From Buttiauxella brennerae ATCC 51605 (GTDB lineage: Bacteria > Pseudomonadota > Gammaproteobacteria > Enterobacterales > Enterobacteriaceae): a stretch of DNA of 64,000 bases. The position numbers were made by a program, and so were the translations under genes. The notes below the pieces were generated by a model that saw only the letters and a list, made by a program, of their open reading frames with translations, made no database searches and was not told where the DNA came from. Position 1 is the first letter of the stretch. The number at the start of each line of letters is the position of its first letter. Below are positions 29,558-40,947 of the stretch, one piece after another. Where the stretch lies: positions 1 to 64,000 of the forward strand of contig NZ_LXER01000029.1 in assembly GCF_001654925.1 (NCBI RefSeq), read 5' to 3'.

Positions 29558-30064
29558 TTACCCTTTTTGCTTTGCGGGCTTGTCGGAGGAGACAAAGAAC
29601 CCCTCCAGGACAATCAGCGCCGCGCCGATACAGATTGCCGTATCAGCTAAGTTAAACGTGGCGAAGTGCCAGTCGCCGACATAGAAATCAATCATGTCGA
29701 CCACAAAACCGTGCCATAACCGGTCAAACAAGTTGCCGAGTGCACCGCCAATGATTAAAGCATAGGCGATATTATGCAGCTTCTGGCTTGCTTTGGCGCG
29801 ATACATCAACACCGCCAGAATCACACAGATACCGATGGCGATACCCGCGAAGAACCAGCGCTGCCAGCCGCCTTTATCCGCAAGGAAACTAAACGCGGCA
29901 CCGTAATTGCGGGCATAGTGCAGATTCAGCGACGGGAACAGCGATACGGTGTCCCCCAGCATGAAATGCTGGAGGATCAGGTATTTGCTGCCCAGATCGA
30001 TAATCAGTACCACGACCACCAGCCACAGCCAGCTCAGTCCGGTCGAACAGATCGATTTACTCAT
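29558..30064 (-). CDS. lspA: Prolipoprotein signal peptidase (SPase II)
   Basis: A 168-residue inner-membrane aspartic peptidase that removes signal peptides from lipidated prolipoproteins. It has four hydrophobic segments. The catalytic aspartates lie in the conserved [18 protein letters not shown] region near residues 120-138; the NYGAAFSFL motif is also present. It overlaps the ileS stop by one base (TGATG), a widely conserved arrangement. Confidence 0.96.
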   Translation of the reverse strand: MSKSICSTGLSWLWLVVVVLIIDLGSKYLILQHFMLGDTVSLFPSLNLHYARNYGAAFSFLADKGGWQRWFFAGIAIGICVILAVLMYRAKASQKLHNIAYALIIGGALGNLFDRLWHGFVVDMIDFYVGDWHFATFNLADTAICIGAALIVLEGFFVSSDKPAKQKG

Positions 30065-32880
30065 CAGGCAAATTTACGCTTTTCGCCGTCACCGGCTACG
30101 TTGGTGACACAGCGGCCGCAGATTTCTGCGTGTTCCGCAACCAGACCGATGTCGGTGGTGTAATGCCAGCAACGCGGGCATTTTTCACCGTCGGCTTTAC
30201 GCAGGGCAACTTTCAATCCTTTCAGGATTTCGCTTTGCTGTGCGTCTTCAGTTGCCTGTGAATAATCGGCAACTTCAGCACCTGAGGTCAACAGGACAAA
30301 TCGCAATTCCTCGCCCAGGCTGTTGAGCTTCGCCGCCAGTTCGCTGTCGGCATACAGGGTCACTGCTGCTTCCAGAGAGCCGCCCACACGCTTATCAGCA
30401 CGCGCTTGTTCGATAACTTTGTTCACTTCGCCACGCACGGTTAACAGCGTGTCCCAGTATTCATTGTTCATCGTTTCGCTGTCAGCCAAGCCGAACAGAC
30501 CTTCGTACCACTCGCCAGTGAAGACGTATTTCTCACGATTGCCCGGCAGGAACGCCCAGATTTCGTCAGAGGTGAAGGACATGATTGGTGCCATCCAGCG
30601 GACCAGCGCTTCTGCAATGTGGAACAGTGCAGTCTGGCAGCTACGACGCGCTACGCTGTCAGGCTTCGCGGTGTACTGGCGGTCTTTGATGATGTCGAGA
30701 TAGAACGAGCCCATTTCGATGGAGCAGAAACGCATCAGGCGTTGCACCACTTCGTGGAAATCGTAGTTTTCGTAAGCCGCGAGGATATCGGTTTGTGCAT
30801 CCTGCGCACAGCTGACAGCCCAGCGATCCAGAACAACCATCTCTTCCGGTTTCACCATATCAGTTTCTGGATTGAAGCCGTTAAGGTTCGCCAACAGGAA
30901 GCGCGCGGTGTTACGGATACGACGATAAGAGTCAGCAGCGCGTTTCAGGATCTCATCGGACACCGCAATTTCACCGGTGTAATCCGTTGATGCCACCCAC
31001 AGACGCAGAATATCCGCGCCCAGTTTGTTCATCACGTCCTGCGGAGAAACGGTGTTACCGATGGATTTGGACATTTTACGGCCCTGACCATCAACGGTGA
31101 AGCCGTGAGTCAGTACCTGGCGGTAAGGCGCTTTGCCTTTCATCGCCGTCGAAATCATCAGTGATGACATGAACCAGCCGCGGTGCTGATCCGAACCTTC
31201 CAGATACATGTCTGCTGCATGGCCATTGAATTCAGGGCGCACATCAACAACAGATGAATGCGTTGAACCGGAGTCGAACCACACGTCCAGGGTGTCTGGC
31301 ACTTTGGTGTAGTTGTCAGCGTCGTCACCCAGAATGTCGCGCGGGTCGAGATCCCACCACGCCTGGATGCCGTCTTGCTCAACACGCTTAGCAACTTCTT
31401 CCATCAATTCCAGAGTACGCGGGTGCAGCTCTTCAGTGTCTTTGTGTACGAACATCGACATTGGCACGCCCCAGGTACGCTGGCGGGAAATACACCAGTC
31501 CGGGCGGTTAGCAACCATAGATTCGATACGCGCCTGGCCCCAGTCCGGGATCCACTGCACGCCTTTGATCTCTTTGAGTGACTGCGCGCGCAGGCCTTTT
31601 TGATCCATGCTGATGAACCATTGAGGTGTTGCACGGAAGATGATCGGTGTTTTGTGACGCCAGCAGTGCGGATAGCTGTGCAGCAGTTTCTCAACGTGCA
31701 GCAGAACGCCTTTATCACGCAGGATGTTAACAATCAGGTCGTTCGCTTTGAACACCTGTACGCCATCCAGACCTTCATAAGTGCCTGGCAGGTAGCAACC
31801 GTCCGGGCCAACTGGGTTAGCGATTTCCAGATTGTATTTCTGGCTGATCACATAGTCGTCAGGGCCGTGGCCGCCAGCGGTATGCACTGCACCAGTACCT
31901 GCTTCCAGCGTAACGTGCTCGCCAAGAATCGCCGGCACATCGAAATCTAAGAACGGGTGCTTGTAGCGAGTCAGTTCCAGATCGGCGCCTTTAGCGGTGC
32001 CCAGAACAGTCCACTCGGTGATAGCCGCGCTCTTCATTACGCTTTCGAGCAAATCTTTAGCAACGATTAACGCCTGGCCATCAACCTGCACCAGTGCATA
32101 TTCGAATTCTGCATTCAGAGAAACCGCACGGTTAGCTGGCAGAGTCCACGGTGTGGTGGTCCAGATAACCATAGAAACCGGGCCATCAACCTGAGTGGCG
32201 CCAAATTTCGCTTTTACCGCATCAGCATCAACAGCCTGGAAGCTAACGAAGATAGATGGAGAGGTTTTGTCGTAATACTCAACTTCCGCTTCAGCCAGGG
32301 CTGAACGGCAGTCAACGCACCAGTGCACAGGTTTAGCCCCTTTATGCAGATGGCCGTTACCGACGATTTTACCCAGCGCACGGATGATGTTCGCTTCGGT
32401 TTTGAAATCCATAGTCAGGTATGGACGTGACCAGTCGCCCAACACACCCAGACGGATGAAGTCGGCACGCTGCCCGTCTACCTGCTCTGCCGCGTATTTA
32501 CGGCATGCTGCGCGGAATTCAGCCGCAGAAACTTTCTCACCTGGCTTGCCGATCAGCTGTTCTACTTTCAGTTCGATTGGCAGACCGTGACAGTCCCAAC
32601 CTGGAACATACGGAGAGTCAAAACCGGAAAGACCTTTGGACTTCACGATAATGTCTTTCAGAATCTTGTTAACTGAGTGACCAATGTGAATGCTGCCGTT
32701 CGCGTATGGAGGGCCATCATGCAGAATGAAGGATTTTTTGCCTTTCTTTGCATTACGGATGATGCCGTACAGGTCATCATCATTCCAGCGAGCCAGCATG
32801 CCCGGTTCGCGTTTGGCGAGATCGCCACGCATCGGGAACCCTGTTTCCGGTAAATTCAGGGTAGATTTAAAGTCACTCAT
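30064..32880 (-). CDS. ileS: Isoleucyl-tRNA synthetase
   Basis: A class I synthetase that charges tRNA-Ile and edits valine. The 938-residue length assumes the ATG at 32880 ([17 protein letters not shown]), as in E. coli; the frame extends 15 codons upstream without support. Landmarks are [14 protein letters not shown] (HIGH motif), the CP1 editing domain with [17 protein letters not shown] in [10 protein letters not shown], and a C-terminal zinc site (CPRCWHY and CGRCV). The editing-domain motif reads TAGGHGPDD rather than the TAPGHGPDD I recall for E. coli. It belongs to the ribF-ispH operon, 28 bases after ribF. Confidence 0.97.
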   Translation of the reverse strand: MSDFKSTLNLPETGFPMRGDLAKREPGMLARWNDDDLYGIIRNAKKGKKSFILHDGPPYANGSIHIGHSVNKILKDIIVKSKGLSGFDSPYVPGWDCHGLPIELKVEQLIGKPGEKVSAAEFRAACRKYAAEQVDGQRADFIRLGVLGDWSRPYLTMDFKTEANIIRALGKIVGNGHLHKGAKPVHWCVDCRSALAEAEVEYYDKTSPSIFVSFQAVDADAVKAKFGATQVDGPVSMVIWTTTPWTLPANRAVSLNAEFEYALVQVDGQALIVAKDLLESVMKSAAITEWTVLGTAKGADLELTRYKHPFLDFDVPAILGEHVTLEAGTGAVHTAGGHGPDDYVISQKYNLEIANPVGPDGCYLPGTYEGLDGVQVFKANDLIVNILRDKGVLLHVEKLLHSYPHCWRHKTPIIFRATPQWFISMDQKGLRAQSLKEIKGVQWIPDWGQARIESMVANRPDWCISRQRTWGVPMSMFVHKDTEELHPRTLELMEEVAKRVEQDGIQAWWDLDPRDILGDDADNYTKVPDTLDVWFDSGSTHSSVVDVRPEFNGHAADMYLEGSDQHRGWFMSSLMISTAMKGKAPYRQVLTHGFTVDGQGRKMSKSIGNTVSPQDVMNKLGADILRLWVASTDYTGEIAVSDEILKRAADSYRRIRNTARFLLANLNGFNPETDMVKPEEMVVLDRWAVSCAQDAQTDILAAYENYDFHEVVQRLMRFCSIEMGSFYLDIIKDRQYTAKPDSVARRSCQTALFHIAEALVRWMAPIMSFTSDEIWAFLPGNREKYVFTGEWYEGLFGLADSETMNNEYWDTLLTVRGEVNKVIEQARADKRVGGSLEAAVTLYADSELAAKLNSLGEELRFVLLTSGAEVADYSQATEDAQQSEILKGLKVALRKADGEKCPRCWHYTTDIGLVAEHAEICGRCVTNVAGDGEKRKFA

Positions 32881-32908
32881 TAGATTCTCGGTTCCGTAGT
32901 TAGCTTGC

Positions 32909-33841
32909 TCAGGTATTGGGCCCAAAAAATTCGCGGGCGGTTACCACATCTTTGGCGATTTGCGCTTTCAGTTCATCAAGCGAAGCAAACCGTTGTTCAT
33001 TTCGTATTTTTTTACGTAGCACCACATCAATATGGTGCCCATATAAGTCCATTGCAACGTCCAGCAAATGGACTTCTAGCTGTTGGCGCAGGCCCGCCAC
33101 CGTTGGACGAGTGCCAATATTGGCAACACCCGGCAGCAGTTTATCGCCAAGGCCTGCGACTTCTACCGCAAACACCCCTTTCACCGGGGAAACCTGACGA
33201 CGCAGCGGTAAATTCGCCGTGGGGAAACCAATGGTTCTTCCCAGTTCATCACCATGGACGACACGCCCGGAGATAATAAACGGATGACCCAATAGACTTT
33301 CGGCAAGCGTTAAGTCGTCATCAGCCAGTGCCTGACGAACCGCCGTGCTGCTGATTCGCACGCCACCTTCACAGAAGGTTTGCGTACTGGTGACGTCAAA
33401 GCCAAATTCCAGACCAGCCTTCTGTAATAACAAGAAATCCCCCTGGCGACCAGCACCAAAGCGGAAATCATCGCCGACTGCGAGGAATTTTACCCCGAGG
33501 CGGTCTACCAACAGTTCGCTGACAAAACTTTGTGCCGTGAGTGCCGCAAAGCGGCGATCAAACCGCACGCATAGCACGTAGTCCACACCACACTCGGCCA
33601 GATAACGCAGCTTTTCGCGCAGACGAGTCAGGCGCGCTGGGGCTTTGTCACCGGCAAACAACTCAAGTGGCTGCGGTTCAAAAATCATGACCATCACCGG
33701 CAGATTGCGCGCACGCCCTTCCGCACACAGTCCTTTTAACAGGGACTTGTGGCCTCGATGAACGCCATCGAAATTACCAATGGTGAGTACACACCCGTGG
33801 TGCTTCTGGCGAAGATTATGTATGCCGCGTATCAGCTTCAT
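32909..33841 (-). CDS. ribF: Bifunctional riboflavin kinase/FAD synthetase
   Basis: A two-domain enzyme of 310 residues that makes FMN and then FAD. The N-terminal FAD synthetase domain has the nucleotidyltransferase motif [12 protein letters not shown] near residue 20 and [10 protein letters not shown] near residue 160. The C-terminal kinase domain shows [21 protein letters not shown] and the EVHLLD strand. It is the first gene of the ribF-ileS-lspA-fkpB-ispH operon and divergent from rpsT. Confidence 0.97.
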   Translation of the reverse strand: MKLIRGIHNLRQKHHGCVLTIGNFDGVHRGHKSLLKGLCAEGRARNLPVMVMIFEPQPLELFAGDKAPARLTRLREKLRYLAECGVDYVLCVRFDRRFAALTAQSFVSELLVDRLGVKFLAVGDDFRFGAGRQGDFLLLQKAGLEFGFDVTSTQTFCEGGVRISSTAVRQALADDDLTLAESLLGHPFIISGRVVHGDELGRTIGFPTANLPLRRQVSPVKGVFAVEVAGLGDKLLPGVANIGTRPTVAGLRQQLEVHLLDVAMDLYGHHIDVVLRKKIRNEQRFASLDELKAQIAKDVVTAREFFGPNT

Positions 33842-34091
33842 GGCTGGCTCAAAACAGTGGAAATCGGCGGATTATATCAATTACCACGGTGAAGGTTAAC
33901 CGGCGATTGTCCCCTTTGGCATAAAGCATTAAGGTTTTCATCGAACTGGCGCATGGTTTCTACATGGATGCGCATCACTGGACGATTTTTGTTGCTTAAA
34001 GCTGTATTCATGACCGTTATGCTGGTAGAATCCGCGCCATCACAACGTAAGAGGCTCCGGAAATTTAACGGCGCTTATTTGCACAAATCCA

Positions 34092-34120
34092 TTGACAAAA
34101 GAAGGCTAAGAGGGCATATT
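34092..34120 (+). promoter_or_regulatory. rpsT proximal promoter
   Basis: A consensus TTGACA (34092-34097), 17-bp spacer and CATATT (34115-34120) place the start near 34127, about 40 bases before the rpsT start codon. E. coli rpsT has two promoters; an upstream one may lie near 33990-34030 (TATGCT/TAGAAT-like hexamers) but I cannot fix it. The 326-bp ribF-rpsT gap shows no other gene. Confidence 0.75.
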
Positions 34121-34146
34121 CCTCGGCCTTTGAATTGTCTACATAG

Positions 34147-34431
<285 letters not shown>

Positions 34432-34453
34432 TCGCCAACTTGTTGTTAGCTTG

Positions 34454-34481
34454 AAAAAAACCGGCTTATGCCGGTTTTTTT
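34454..34481 (+). terminator. rpsT terminator
   Basis: AAAAAACCGGC pairs with GCCGGTTTTTT around TTAT, about 25 bases after the rpsT stop. The symmetric A/T tracts could also stop nhaR transcripts arriving from the other side. Confidence 0.92.
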
Positions 34482-34504
34482 ATATCTGAAATTTGAGTCC
34501 TGAT

Positions 34505-35398
34505 TTAAATCTCTTTAAACAAAGCCGAGTAATCCCGATTGCACACACGCTGCACCGCCGGGTGTTGAATCATTCGTTCAGCAAATATGGCGTGATACTC
34601 TTCCATCACATTCTCGATTCGCCCAATCTCAACAATGTTCTCGTCGTTATAGATGTCCTGCCCGTACAGGGTCGGCGCGACAAAAATCGCATTGTGTGCC
34701 GCACCAAAGGCTTTCATCAGCGCCGCATCATCAAACTCGCCGAGAATTTCAACCTTCAGCCCTTGAGTGTTAATCCAGTTGAGGATCTTGCGCCCTAACA
34801 TCGAACGGCGACCCGGAATCAATAAACGTCGGGTTTCAAGGCAGGCAGGGAAAGGCAAATCAGGCACCGGGTTCTGGCTCCAGAAGCTGATGCCGCACTC
34901 ACCGATTTTCACCGAGAACAACCCTTCTTGCTGGGTTGAGTCAATTGGGCAGTCGGAGATAATCATATCCAGCTTGTGCTGGCTGAGTTGCTCCAGCAGC
35001 ATTTCGTGAGTCGATTCAAAACAGCGAAGATGGATTTGCTCATCTTCAACGACTGCCGCATCGAGCACACCGCTCACTAGTCGTTTAGACAATGCATCCG
35101 CAATCCCCACATCAAACAGCAAGCTGGACTCTTTGCGGTAGTTCACGATATCCAGCATTTCCTGGCTTAGCGTAAACATACGATCCGCATAGCGGAAAAT
35201 AAGCTGGCCTAATTCAGAAGGCACCAGACCGCGCCCCTGGCGGCGGAAGAGTTTACCTTGCAGGCGTTCTTCCAACGCTTTTATCTGCCCGGTAATGGTT
35301 TGCGGCGTTAAATACAGCGCTTCTGCAGCACCCACTACTGAGCCTTCTTTGCAGACATGCCAGAAGTAATAGAGATGGTTATAGTTAATGTGTGACAT
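34505..35398 (-). CDS. nhaR: LysR-type activator of nhaA
   Basis: A Na+-responsive LysR-family activator of nhaA in E. coli. The 297-residue protein has the N-terminal winged helix ([21 protein letters not shown], then [20 protein letters not shown]). The effector domain shows [16 protein letters not shown] and [12 protein letters not shown] use the ATG at 35398 (MSHINYN), which has GGGAG about 10 bases upstream; a longer frame reaches 35428. It lies directly downstream of nhaA, as in E. coli, with a hairpin between them. Confidence 0.96.
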   Translation of the reverse strand: MSHINYNHLYYFWHVCKEGSVVGAAEALYLTPQTITGQIKALEERLQGKLFRRQGRGLVPSELGQLIFRYADRMFTLSQEMLDIVNYRKESSLLFDVGIADALSKRLVSGVLDAAVVEDEQIHLRCFESTHEMLLEQLSQHKLDMIISDCPIDSTQQEGLFSVKIGECGISFWSQNPVPDLPFPACLETRRLLIPGRRSMLGRKILNWINTQGLKVEILGEFDDAALMKAFGAAHNAIFVAPTLYGQDIYNDENIVEIGRIENVMEEYHAIFAERMIQHPAVQRVCNRDYSALFKEI

Positions 35399-35432
35399 AC
35401 GTTTTTCACTCCCTGATAAACAGTCCATGTGT

Positions 35433-35458
35433 TAACGGCTCCTGATTAGGAGCCGTTA
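35433..35458 (-). other. Hairpin between nhaA and nhaR
   Basis: A perfect 10-bp stem, TAACGGCTCC against GGAGCCGTTA, with a 6-base loop. No T-run follows on the minus strand, so it is more likely an mRNA-processing or partial-attenuation structure than a full terminator. Confidence 0.6.
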
Positions 35459-35466
35459 GTGGAAAA

Positions 35467-36645
35467 TTAATGATGTTGTAACTGCGCGCTGAAGCGGCTT
35501 CTCAACATACAGTAGCCGACGACCGCTGAAAGCAATGACCCCAATAGAATGCCCAGTTTAGCCCAGGTAATCAGAGCTGGGTCAGCACCGTCAAATGCCA
35601 GGGACGCGATGAAAATAGACATCGTGAAACCAATCCCGCACAGCACGCCAACCGCCATGATTTCCTTGCAGGTAGTCCCTTCTGGTAACGTCGCCAGTTT
35701 AAATTTCAGTGCCGCCCAACAGAACAGGCTAATACCCAGTGGCTTGCCGATAAACAGACCCGCCATGATGCCCATCGGTAACAACGACGTTAAACCGGCA
35801 AAGGTCACACCGCTTAACGAAACGCCCGCATTTGCAAAAGCAAACAATGGCAGAATCAAGAATGCGACCCAAGGATGCAGCACATGCTCCAGTTCTTTCG
35901 CCGGAGAGCGACCATTTTCTTCTTTAAGTGGGATAAGGAAACCAATAATTACCCCGGCAAGCGTGGCGTGAACGCCTGATTTCAACACTGCGGTCCAGAG
36001 CACCACACCAACCAGAATATACAAACCCGTACGGCGCACATTACAGATGTTCAGCAACGCCAGGACAGCAATGGCTCCGGCGGCAACCGCCAGCGAAAGA
36101 ATGGACAGATCGCTGGTGTAGAACAATGCGATGATCACAATCGCACCCAGGTCATCAATAATGGCCAGAGCCATCAGGAACACTTTCAGTGCGACCGGTA
36201 CACGGTTGCCCAGTAACGCCAGGATGCCGAGTGCAAAGGCAATATCTGTCGCTGCCGGAATCGCCCACCCCTCACGGGTAATCGGGTCCTGGAAGTTAAA
36301 CAGTAAATAAATGGCAGCAGGCACGACCATACCGCCCAGTGCAGCAATAACCGGGAACGATGCCTGACGCATGCTGGCAAGCGATCCACTCACCATTTCG
36401 CGTTTGACTTCGAGGCCAATCATCAGGAAGAAGATTGCCATCAACGCATCGTTAACCCACAGCAACAGGTTTTTACTGATATCCAGAGAACCGATACGTA
36501 CTTCTACCGGTGTATCTAAAAACGACTGGTAAAACTCACTGGTGGAACCAAGGTTAGCAAGAACCATTGCCAGCACAGCGGCAAGGATCAAAAAGATGCC
36601 GCTGGAGGCGTCATTATTGAAAAAGTATTTTAGTTTTTTTGTCAT
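35467..36645 (-). CDS. nhaA: Na+/H+ antiporter NhaA
   Basis: An inner-membrane electrogenic antiporter that expels Na+ and Li+ in exchange for protons, key for salt and alkaline tolerance. The 392-residue protein has about twelve spans. The ion-binding aspartate pair sits in [19 protein letters not shown] near residue 165, and the unwound-helix segments [17 protein letters not shown] and [16 protein letters not shown] are intact. It is upstream of its activator gene nhaR on the same strand. The 161 bp before it contain no other gene. Confidence 0.97.
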   Translation of the reverse strand: MTKKLKYFFNNDASSGIFLILAAVLAMVLANLGSTSEFYQSFLDTPVEVRIGSLDISKNLLLWVNDALMAIFFLMIGLEVKREMVSGSLASMRQASFPVIAALGGMVVPAAIYLLFNFQDPITREGWAIPAATDIAFALGILALLGNRVPVALKVFLMALAIIDDLGAIVIIALFYTSDLSILSLAVAAGAIAVLALLNICNVRRTGLYILVGVVLWTAVLKSGVHATLAGVIIGFLIPLKEENGRSPAKELEHVLHPWVAFLILPLFAFANAGVSLSGVTFAGLTSLLPMGIMAGLFIGKPLGISLFCWAALKFKLATLPEGTTCKEIMAVGVLCGIGFTMSIFIASLAFDGADPALITWAKLGILLGSLLSAVVGYCMLRSRFSAQLQHH

Positions 36646-36806
36646 TCTGTCATCCCGGTTGTCCGACTGCCTTAAATCATTTAGGGCATTAATATGTATT
36701 AATCATAGCCTGTCTAATACATCGAGAAAAGTAGATTATATTGCATTAAACACTCGGAAAAAACGAATCAAATCACATAAAAAGCTAATGAATACCTGAC
36801 GCATAA

Positions 36807-36844
36807 AAAAAGCCTGAATCAAAAAAATTCGATTCAGGCTTTTT
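36807..36844 (-). terminator. dnaKJ operon terminator
   Basis: AAAAAGCCTGAATC pairs perfectly with GATTCAGGCTTTTT (14 bp) around a 10-base loop, 22 bases after the dnaJ stop. Further A residues at 36805-36810 give a T-run on the minus strand. Confidence 0.93.
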
Positions 36845-36866
36845 ACTACCTATAAGGAAGTTAGCT

Positions 36867-38006
36867 TTAGCGGGTCAGGTCATCAAAGAATTTCTTCACG
36901 CCGTCAAAGAAGTTCTTTGAACGCGGACTGTTCTTTTCACCACTTGGCCCACCAAAACTTTCAGCCAAATCGCGCAGTAACTGCTTCTGCTTTTCATTCA
37001 GGCTGACAGGTGTTTCCACGACAACGCGGCATAACAGGTCACCCTGAGCCCCGCCACGTACGGATTTCACCCCTTTGCCACGCATTCTGAACAATTTGCC
37101 AGTTTGCGTTTCGCCAGGCACTTTCAGGTTCACACGCCCATCCAGCGTCGGGACTTCAATCTCACCACCCAGTGCTGCCATTGCAAAGTTAATTGGCACT
37201 TCGCAATACAGGTTATTACCTTCGCGCTCGAAGATTGGGTGCTGTTTGACCTGAACCTGAACGTACAAATCACCTGATGGTGCGCCGTGTTCCCCGGCTT
37301 CACCTTCACCAGCAAGACGAATACGGTCGCCGGTATCAACGCCAGGCGGGATTTTCACCGACAGCGTTTTGGTTTTTTCTACACGACCATGCCCATGACA
37401 GGTGTTGCACGGATCTTTAATAATTGAACCGCGACCCTGACAGTGTGGACAGCTTTGCTGCACGGTGAAGAAGCCCTGACGCATTTGCACCTGGCCTTGT
37501 CCATGACAAGTCGGGCAAGTTTGTGGCTTGGAGCCCGCTTTCGCGCCGCTACCGTGACAAACGCCACACTCTTCAAGCGTTGGGATGCGGATCTCTTTGG
37601 TGACGCCACGAACCGCTTCTTCCAGCGTTAAGTCCATGTTGTAGCGTAAATCGGCACCACGGGAAGCTCGCTGACGGCGGCCACCACCGAAGATGTCGCC
37701 GAATACGTCGCCAAAGATATCGCCGAAGTCAGCGCCACCGCCGCCAAATCCGCCATGACCGCCGCCACCCATACCGCCTTGCTCAAACGCGGCGTGACCA
37801 TACTGATCATAGGCTGCACGTTTTTGCTCGTCGGTCAGGATTTCGTAGGCTTCTTTAATTTCTTTAAACTTCGCCTCTGACTCTTTATCACCCTGATTAC
37901 GATCCGGGTGGAACTTCATTGCCAGGCGTTTATAGGCTTTCTTGATTTCACGCTCTTCCGCGTTTTTCGGAACGCCTAAAACCTCGTAATAGTCTCTCTT
38001 CGCCAT
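36867..38006 (-). CDS. dnaJ: Hsp40 co-chaperone DnaJ
   Basis: A 379-residue type I J-protein that delivers substrates to DnaK and stimulates its ATPase. Domain order is J-domain with HPD ([11 protein letters not shown] near residue 33), Gly/Phe-rich linker ([20 protein letters not shown]), zinc domain with four CxxCxGxG repeats ([32 protein letters not shown]), and C-terminal substrate domains. It is the second gene after dnaK, separated by 97 bp with a hairpin. Confidence 0.98.
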   Translation of the reverse strand: MAKRDYYEVLGVPKNAEEREIKKAYKRLAMKFHPDRNQGDKESEAKFKEIKEAYEILTDEQKRAAYDQYGHAAFEQGGMGGGGHGGFGGGGADFGDIFGDVFGDIFGGGRRQRASRGADLRYNMDLTLEEAVRGVTKEIRIPTLEECGVCHGSGAKAGSKPQTCPTCHGQGQVQMRQGFFTVQQSCPHCQGRGSIIKDPCNTCHGHGRVEKTKTLSVKIPPGVDTGDRIRLAGEGEAGEHGAPSGDLYVQVQVKQHPIFEREGNNLYCEVPINFAMAALGGEIEVPTLDGRVNLKVPGETQTGKLFRMRGKGVKSVRGGAQGDLLCRVVVETPVSLNEKQKQLLRDLAESFGGPSGEKNSPRSKNFFDGVKKFFDDLTR

Positions 38007-38032
38007 CTTTTTTGTCTGCCCCTAACATGCGG

Positions 38033-38066
38033 GCACGGGCGCAGAGGAAAACCTCAACGCCCGTGC
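38033..38066 (-). other. Hairpin in the dnaK-dnaJ spacer
   Basis: GCACGGGCG pairs with CGCCCGTGC, and an inner GAGG/CCTC pair closes an AAAA loop. There is no T-run, so it probably shapes the dicistronic mRNA (stability or uneven dnaK:dnaJ output) rather than ending it. Confidence 0.6.
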
Positions 38067-38103
38067 TTCTATTCACATCACACTTTAACTTACAAAAGGG
38101 CGA

Positions 38104-40023
38104 TTATTTTTTGTCTTTAACTTCTTCGAACTCAGCATCAACAACATCGTCGTCTTTGCTCGTTGAGTTACCAGCATCAGTTGCGTTACCTGCTTGCTGC
38201 TCAGCGTGCTGTGCCTGAGCCAGTTCCATCAGTTTCTGAGAAACTTGCGCCAGTGCCTGCATTTTCGCTTCGATGTCTGCTTTGTCTTCGCCTTTCAGAG
38301 AAGTTTCCAGCGCGTTCAGTGCAGATTCGATTGCAGTTTTGTCGTCAGCTGGCAGTTTATCGCCCGCTTCTTCAACCTGCTTGCGAGTGCTGTGCATCAG
38401 GTGGTCACCCTGGTTGCGAGTCTGAACCAGTTCTTCGAACTTACGGTCAGCCTCGGCGTTAGCTTCAGCATCGCGCACCATTTTCTGGATTTCTTCTTCG
38501 TTCAGACCAGAAGAAGCCTTGATGGTGATTTTCTGCTCTTTACCGCTGTTTTTGTCTTTCGCAGACACATGCAAAATACCGTCAGCATCGATATCGAAGG
38601 TGACTTCGACTTGCGGCATACCACGTGGTGCCGGGCTGATACCATCCAGGTTGAACTGACCCAAAGATTTGTTATCAGCAGCACGTTTACGCTCACCCTG
38701 AATCACATGGATGGTCACCGCAGACTGGTTATCTTCAGCTGTGGAGAACACCTGGCTGTGCTTAGTCGGGATAGTGGTGTTTTTGTTGATAAGTGAAGTC
38801 ATCACACCGCCCATGGTTTCGATACCCAGAGACAGCGGGGTAACGTCCAGCAGCAGTACGTCAGTCACGTCACCAGCAAGCACACCACCCTGAACAGCTG
38901 CACCGATTGCAACAGCTTCGTCCGGGTTAACGTCTTTACGTGGTTCTTTACCAAAGAACTCAGTCACTTTCTTCTGCACCATTGGCATACGAGTCTGACC
39001 ACCAACCAGGATAACGTCCTGGATATCGGATACAGACAGGCCAGCATCTTGCAGTGCAACTTTCAGCGGCTCGATAGAACGGTTTACCAGGTCTTCGACC
39101 AGGGATTCCAGTTTCGCACGAGTCACTTTGATGTTCATGTGTTTTGGACCAGTCGCGTCTGCTGTGATGTACGGCAGGTTCACGTCGGTCTGTTGAGCTG
39201 AAGACAGCTCAATTTTCGCTTTTTCAGCAGCTTCTTTCAGACGCTGCATAGCCAGTGGATCGTTACGCAGATCGATACCCTGATCTTTCTTGAACTCTTC
39301 CACTAAGTAGTTGATCAGACGGCTATCGAAGTCTTCACCACCCAGGTGGGTATCACCGTTGGTCGCCAGAACTTCGAAGGTTTTTTCGCCATCAACTTCG
39401 TCGATTTCGATAATAGAGATATCGAAAGTACCACCACCCAAGTCGTATACCGCGATAGTACGGTTACCAACTTCTTTATCCAGACCGTAGGCCAGAGCCG
39501 CGGCAGTTGGTTCGTTGATGATACGTTTTACTTCCAGACCTGCGATACGGCCAGCATCTTTAGTTGCCTGACGCTGAGCATCGTTGAAGTATGCAGGAAC
39601 GGTGATAACAGCTTCAGTTACTGGTTCGCCCAGGTAATCTTCAGCGGTTTTCTTCATTTTCTTCAGCACTTCAGCAGAAATCTGCGGAGGTGCCATTTTT
39701 TGGCCTTTAACGTCAATCCATGCATCACCGTTATCAGCGCCAATAATTTTGTACGGCATGATAGCTTCATCACGCTGCACTTCTTCATCCTGGAAGCGAC
39801 GGCCAATCAGGCGTTTGATCGCGAACAGTGTGTTCTGCGGGTTAGTCACTGCCTGACGTTTAGCCGGCTGACCAACCAGAATCTCACCATCCTGGGTATA
39901 TGCAATAATAGAAGGAGTGGTGCGGTCGCCTTCAGCGTTTTCCAAAACGCGAGCAGTAGTACCATCCATAATCGCTACACAAGAGTTGGTAGTCCCCAGG
40001 TCGATGCCAATAATTTTACCCAT
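38104..40023 (-). CDS. dnaK: Hsp70 chaperone DnaK
   Basis: A 639-residue ATP-driven chaperone. The N-terminal nucleotide-binding domain begins [20 protein letters not shown] and carries [17 protein letters not shown] near residue 195. The linker [14 protein letters not shown] leads into the substrate-binding domain, and the C terminus ends in the acidic EEVKDKK tail after a Gln/Ala-rich stretch. It is transcribed with dnaJ from a heat-shock promoter upstream. No anomalies seen. Confidence 0.99.
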   Translation of the reverse strand: MGKIIGIDLGTTNSCVAIMDGTTARVLENAEGDRTTPSIIAYTQDGEILVGQPAKRQAVTNPQNTLFAIKRLIGRRFQDEEVQRDEAIMPYKIIGADNGDAWIDVKGQKMAPPQISAEVLKKMKKTAEDYLGEPVTEAVITVPAYFNDAQRQATKDAGRIAGLEVKRIINEPTAAALAYGLDKEVGNRTIAVYDLGGGTFDISIIEIDEVDGEKTFEVLATNGDTHLGGEDFDSRLINYLVEEFKKDQGIDLRNDPLAMQRLKEAAEKAKIELSSAQQTDVNLPYITADATGPKHMNIKVTRAKLESLVEDLVNRSIEPLKVALQDAGLSVSDIQDVILVGGQTRMPMVQKKVTEFFGKEPRKDVNPDEAVAIGAAVQGGVLAGDVTDVLLLDVTPLSLGIETMGGVMTSLINKNTTIPTKHSQVFSTAEDNQSAVTIHVIQGERKRAADNKSLGQFNLDGISPAPRGMPQVEVTFDIDADGILHVSAKDKNSGKEQKITIKASSGLNEEEIQKMVRDAEANAEADRKFEELVQTRNQGDHLMHSTRKQVEEAGDKLPADDKTAIESALNALETSLKGEDKADIEAKMQALAQVSQKLMELAQAQHAEQQAGNATDAGNSTSKDDDVVDAEFEEVKDKK

Positions 40024-40145
40024 CTAAACGTCTCCACTTAAAATTTGTTCGTCATATGGTCGTGAACCTGTTATGCGGGCAAACAAGAGTCTTTCAACTG
40101 CCCAAACATGATTTTTTGCAGGTCCATCAACTGCGGTTGCATACA

Positions 40146-40176
40146 AGATGGGGTCACTCGGCTCGCCATCAAGGGG
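40146..40176 (-). promoter_or_regulatory. Sigma-32 heat-shock promoter of dnaKJ
   Basis: On the minus strand, CCCTTGATGGC (40165-40175) and CCCCATCT (40146-40153) match the sigma-32 elements CTTGAA and CCCCATNT and closely resemble dnaK P1 of E. coli. The transcript would begin about 115-120 bases upstream of the dnaK ATG. The rest of the 297-bp dnaK-satP gap holds no gene. Confidence 0.85.
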
Positions 40177-40320
40177 TAAGGCAAAAAAAATTTTCATCTT
40201 CACACCTGTTTAGATCATGGACTCAAGCCCTACACCTGATTATGATGCCGCGCCCCGCTGCCCTTTAGCAGTTGTGTGGCGACGACATATAATCATTTTT
40301 TGACGAATTTTAGAGGAACT

Positions 40321-40890
40321 ATGGGCAACACTAAGTTGGCTAATCCAGCTCCCCTGGGCTTGATGGGCTTCGGCATGACCACCATTCTGCTCAATCTGCA
40401 TAACACCGGCATCTTCCCTTTTGATGTCAACATCCTTGCAATGGGCATTTTCTACGGTGGTATCGCACAAATTTTTGCCGGCCTGTTAGAATTTAAGAAA
40501 GGTAATACTTTCGGCCTGACAGCTTTCGTTTCTTATGGCTCTTTCTGGCTGACTCTGGTCGCCATTCTGATCATGCCTAAGATGGGTCTTGCAGATGCTG
40601 CGAACGCACACTTCCTCGGTGCGTACCTCGGTTTGTGGGGCGTATTCACACTGTTCATGTTCTTCGGCACCCTGGCTTCTGCGCCACGCATGCTGCAGTT
40701 CGTGTTTGGTAGCTTGACCGTACTGTTTGCCCTGCTGGCTATTGGCCACCTGGTAGATAACGAAAGCATCGTTCGCGTTGCGGGTTGGATTGGCCTGGTT
40801 TGTGGTGCAAGCGCCATTTATCTGGCAATGGGCGAAGTGCTCAATGAGCAGTTTGGCCGTACCGTGCTGCCAATTGGTGAAAAACACTAA
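40321..40890 (+). CDS. satP: Succinate-acetate/proton symporter SatP
   Basis: An inner-membrane acetate and succinate uptake protein of the AceTr (GPR1/FUN34/YaaH) family. The 189-residue product has six spans. The signature NPAPLGLMGFGMTTILLN is near the N terminus, and the FGLTAFVSYGSFWLT and MGEVLNEQFGRTVLPIGE segments follow. The ATG at 40321 is preceded by GAGGA and matches E. coli SatP; a longer reading from 40276 lacks support. Confidence 0.95.
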   Translation: MGNTKLANPAPLGLMGFGMTTILLNLHNTGIFPFDVNILAMGIFYGGIAQIFAGLLEFKKGNTFGLTAFVSYGSFWLTLVAILIMPKMGLADAANAHFLGAYLGLWGVFTLFMFFGTLASAPRMLQFVFGSLTVLFALLAIGHLVDNESIVRVAGWIGLVCGASAIYLAMGEVLNEQFGRTVLPIGEKH

Positions 40891-40915
40891 TTCCTGCACT
40901 CACGTGTAAGAAAAC

Positions 40916-40947
40916 AAAAACGCGGAGGCTAGCCTCCGCGTTTTTTT
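40916..40947 (+). terminator. Bidirectional terminator between satP and the MHS transporter
   Basis: A perfect palindrome, AAAAACGCGGAGGCT and its complement, with T tracts on both sides. It closes satP. The transporter's stop codon (40946-40948) lies in its T-run, so the same element may terminate that gene. Confidence 0.92.

Noticed and set aside
39346-40041. 231-codon plus-strand open frame opposite dnaK
   Set aside because: This is the well-known type of antisense frame over dnaK, created by strong codon bias; no independent support.
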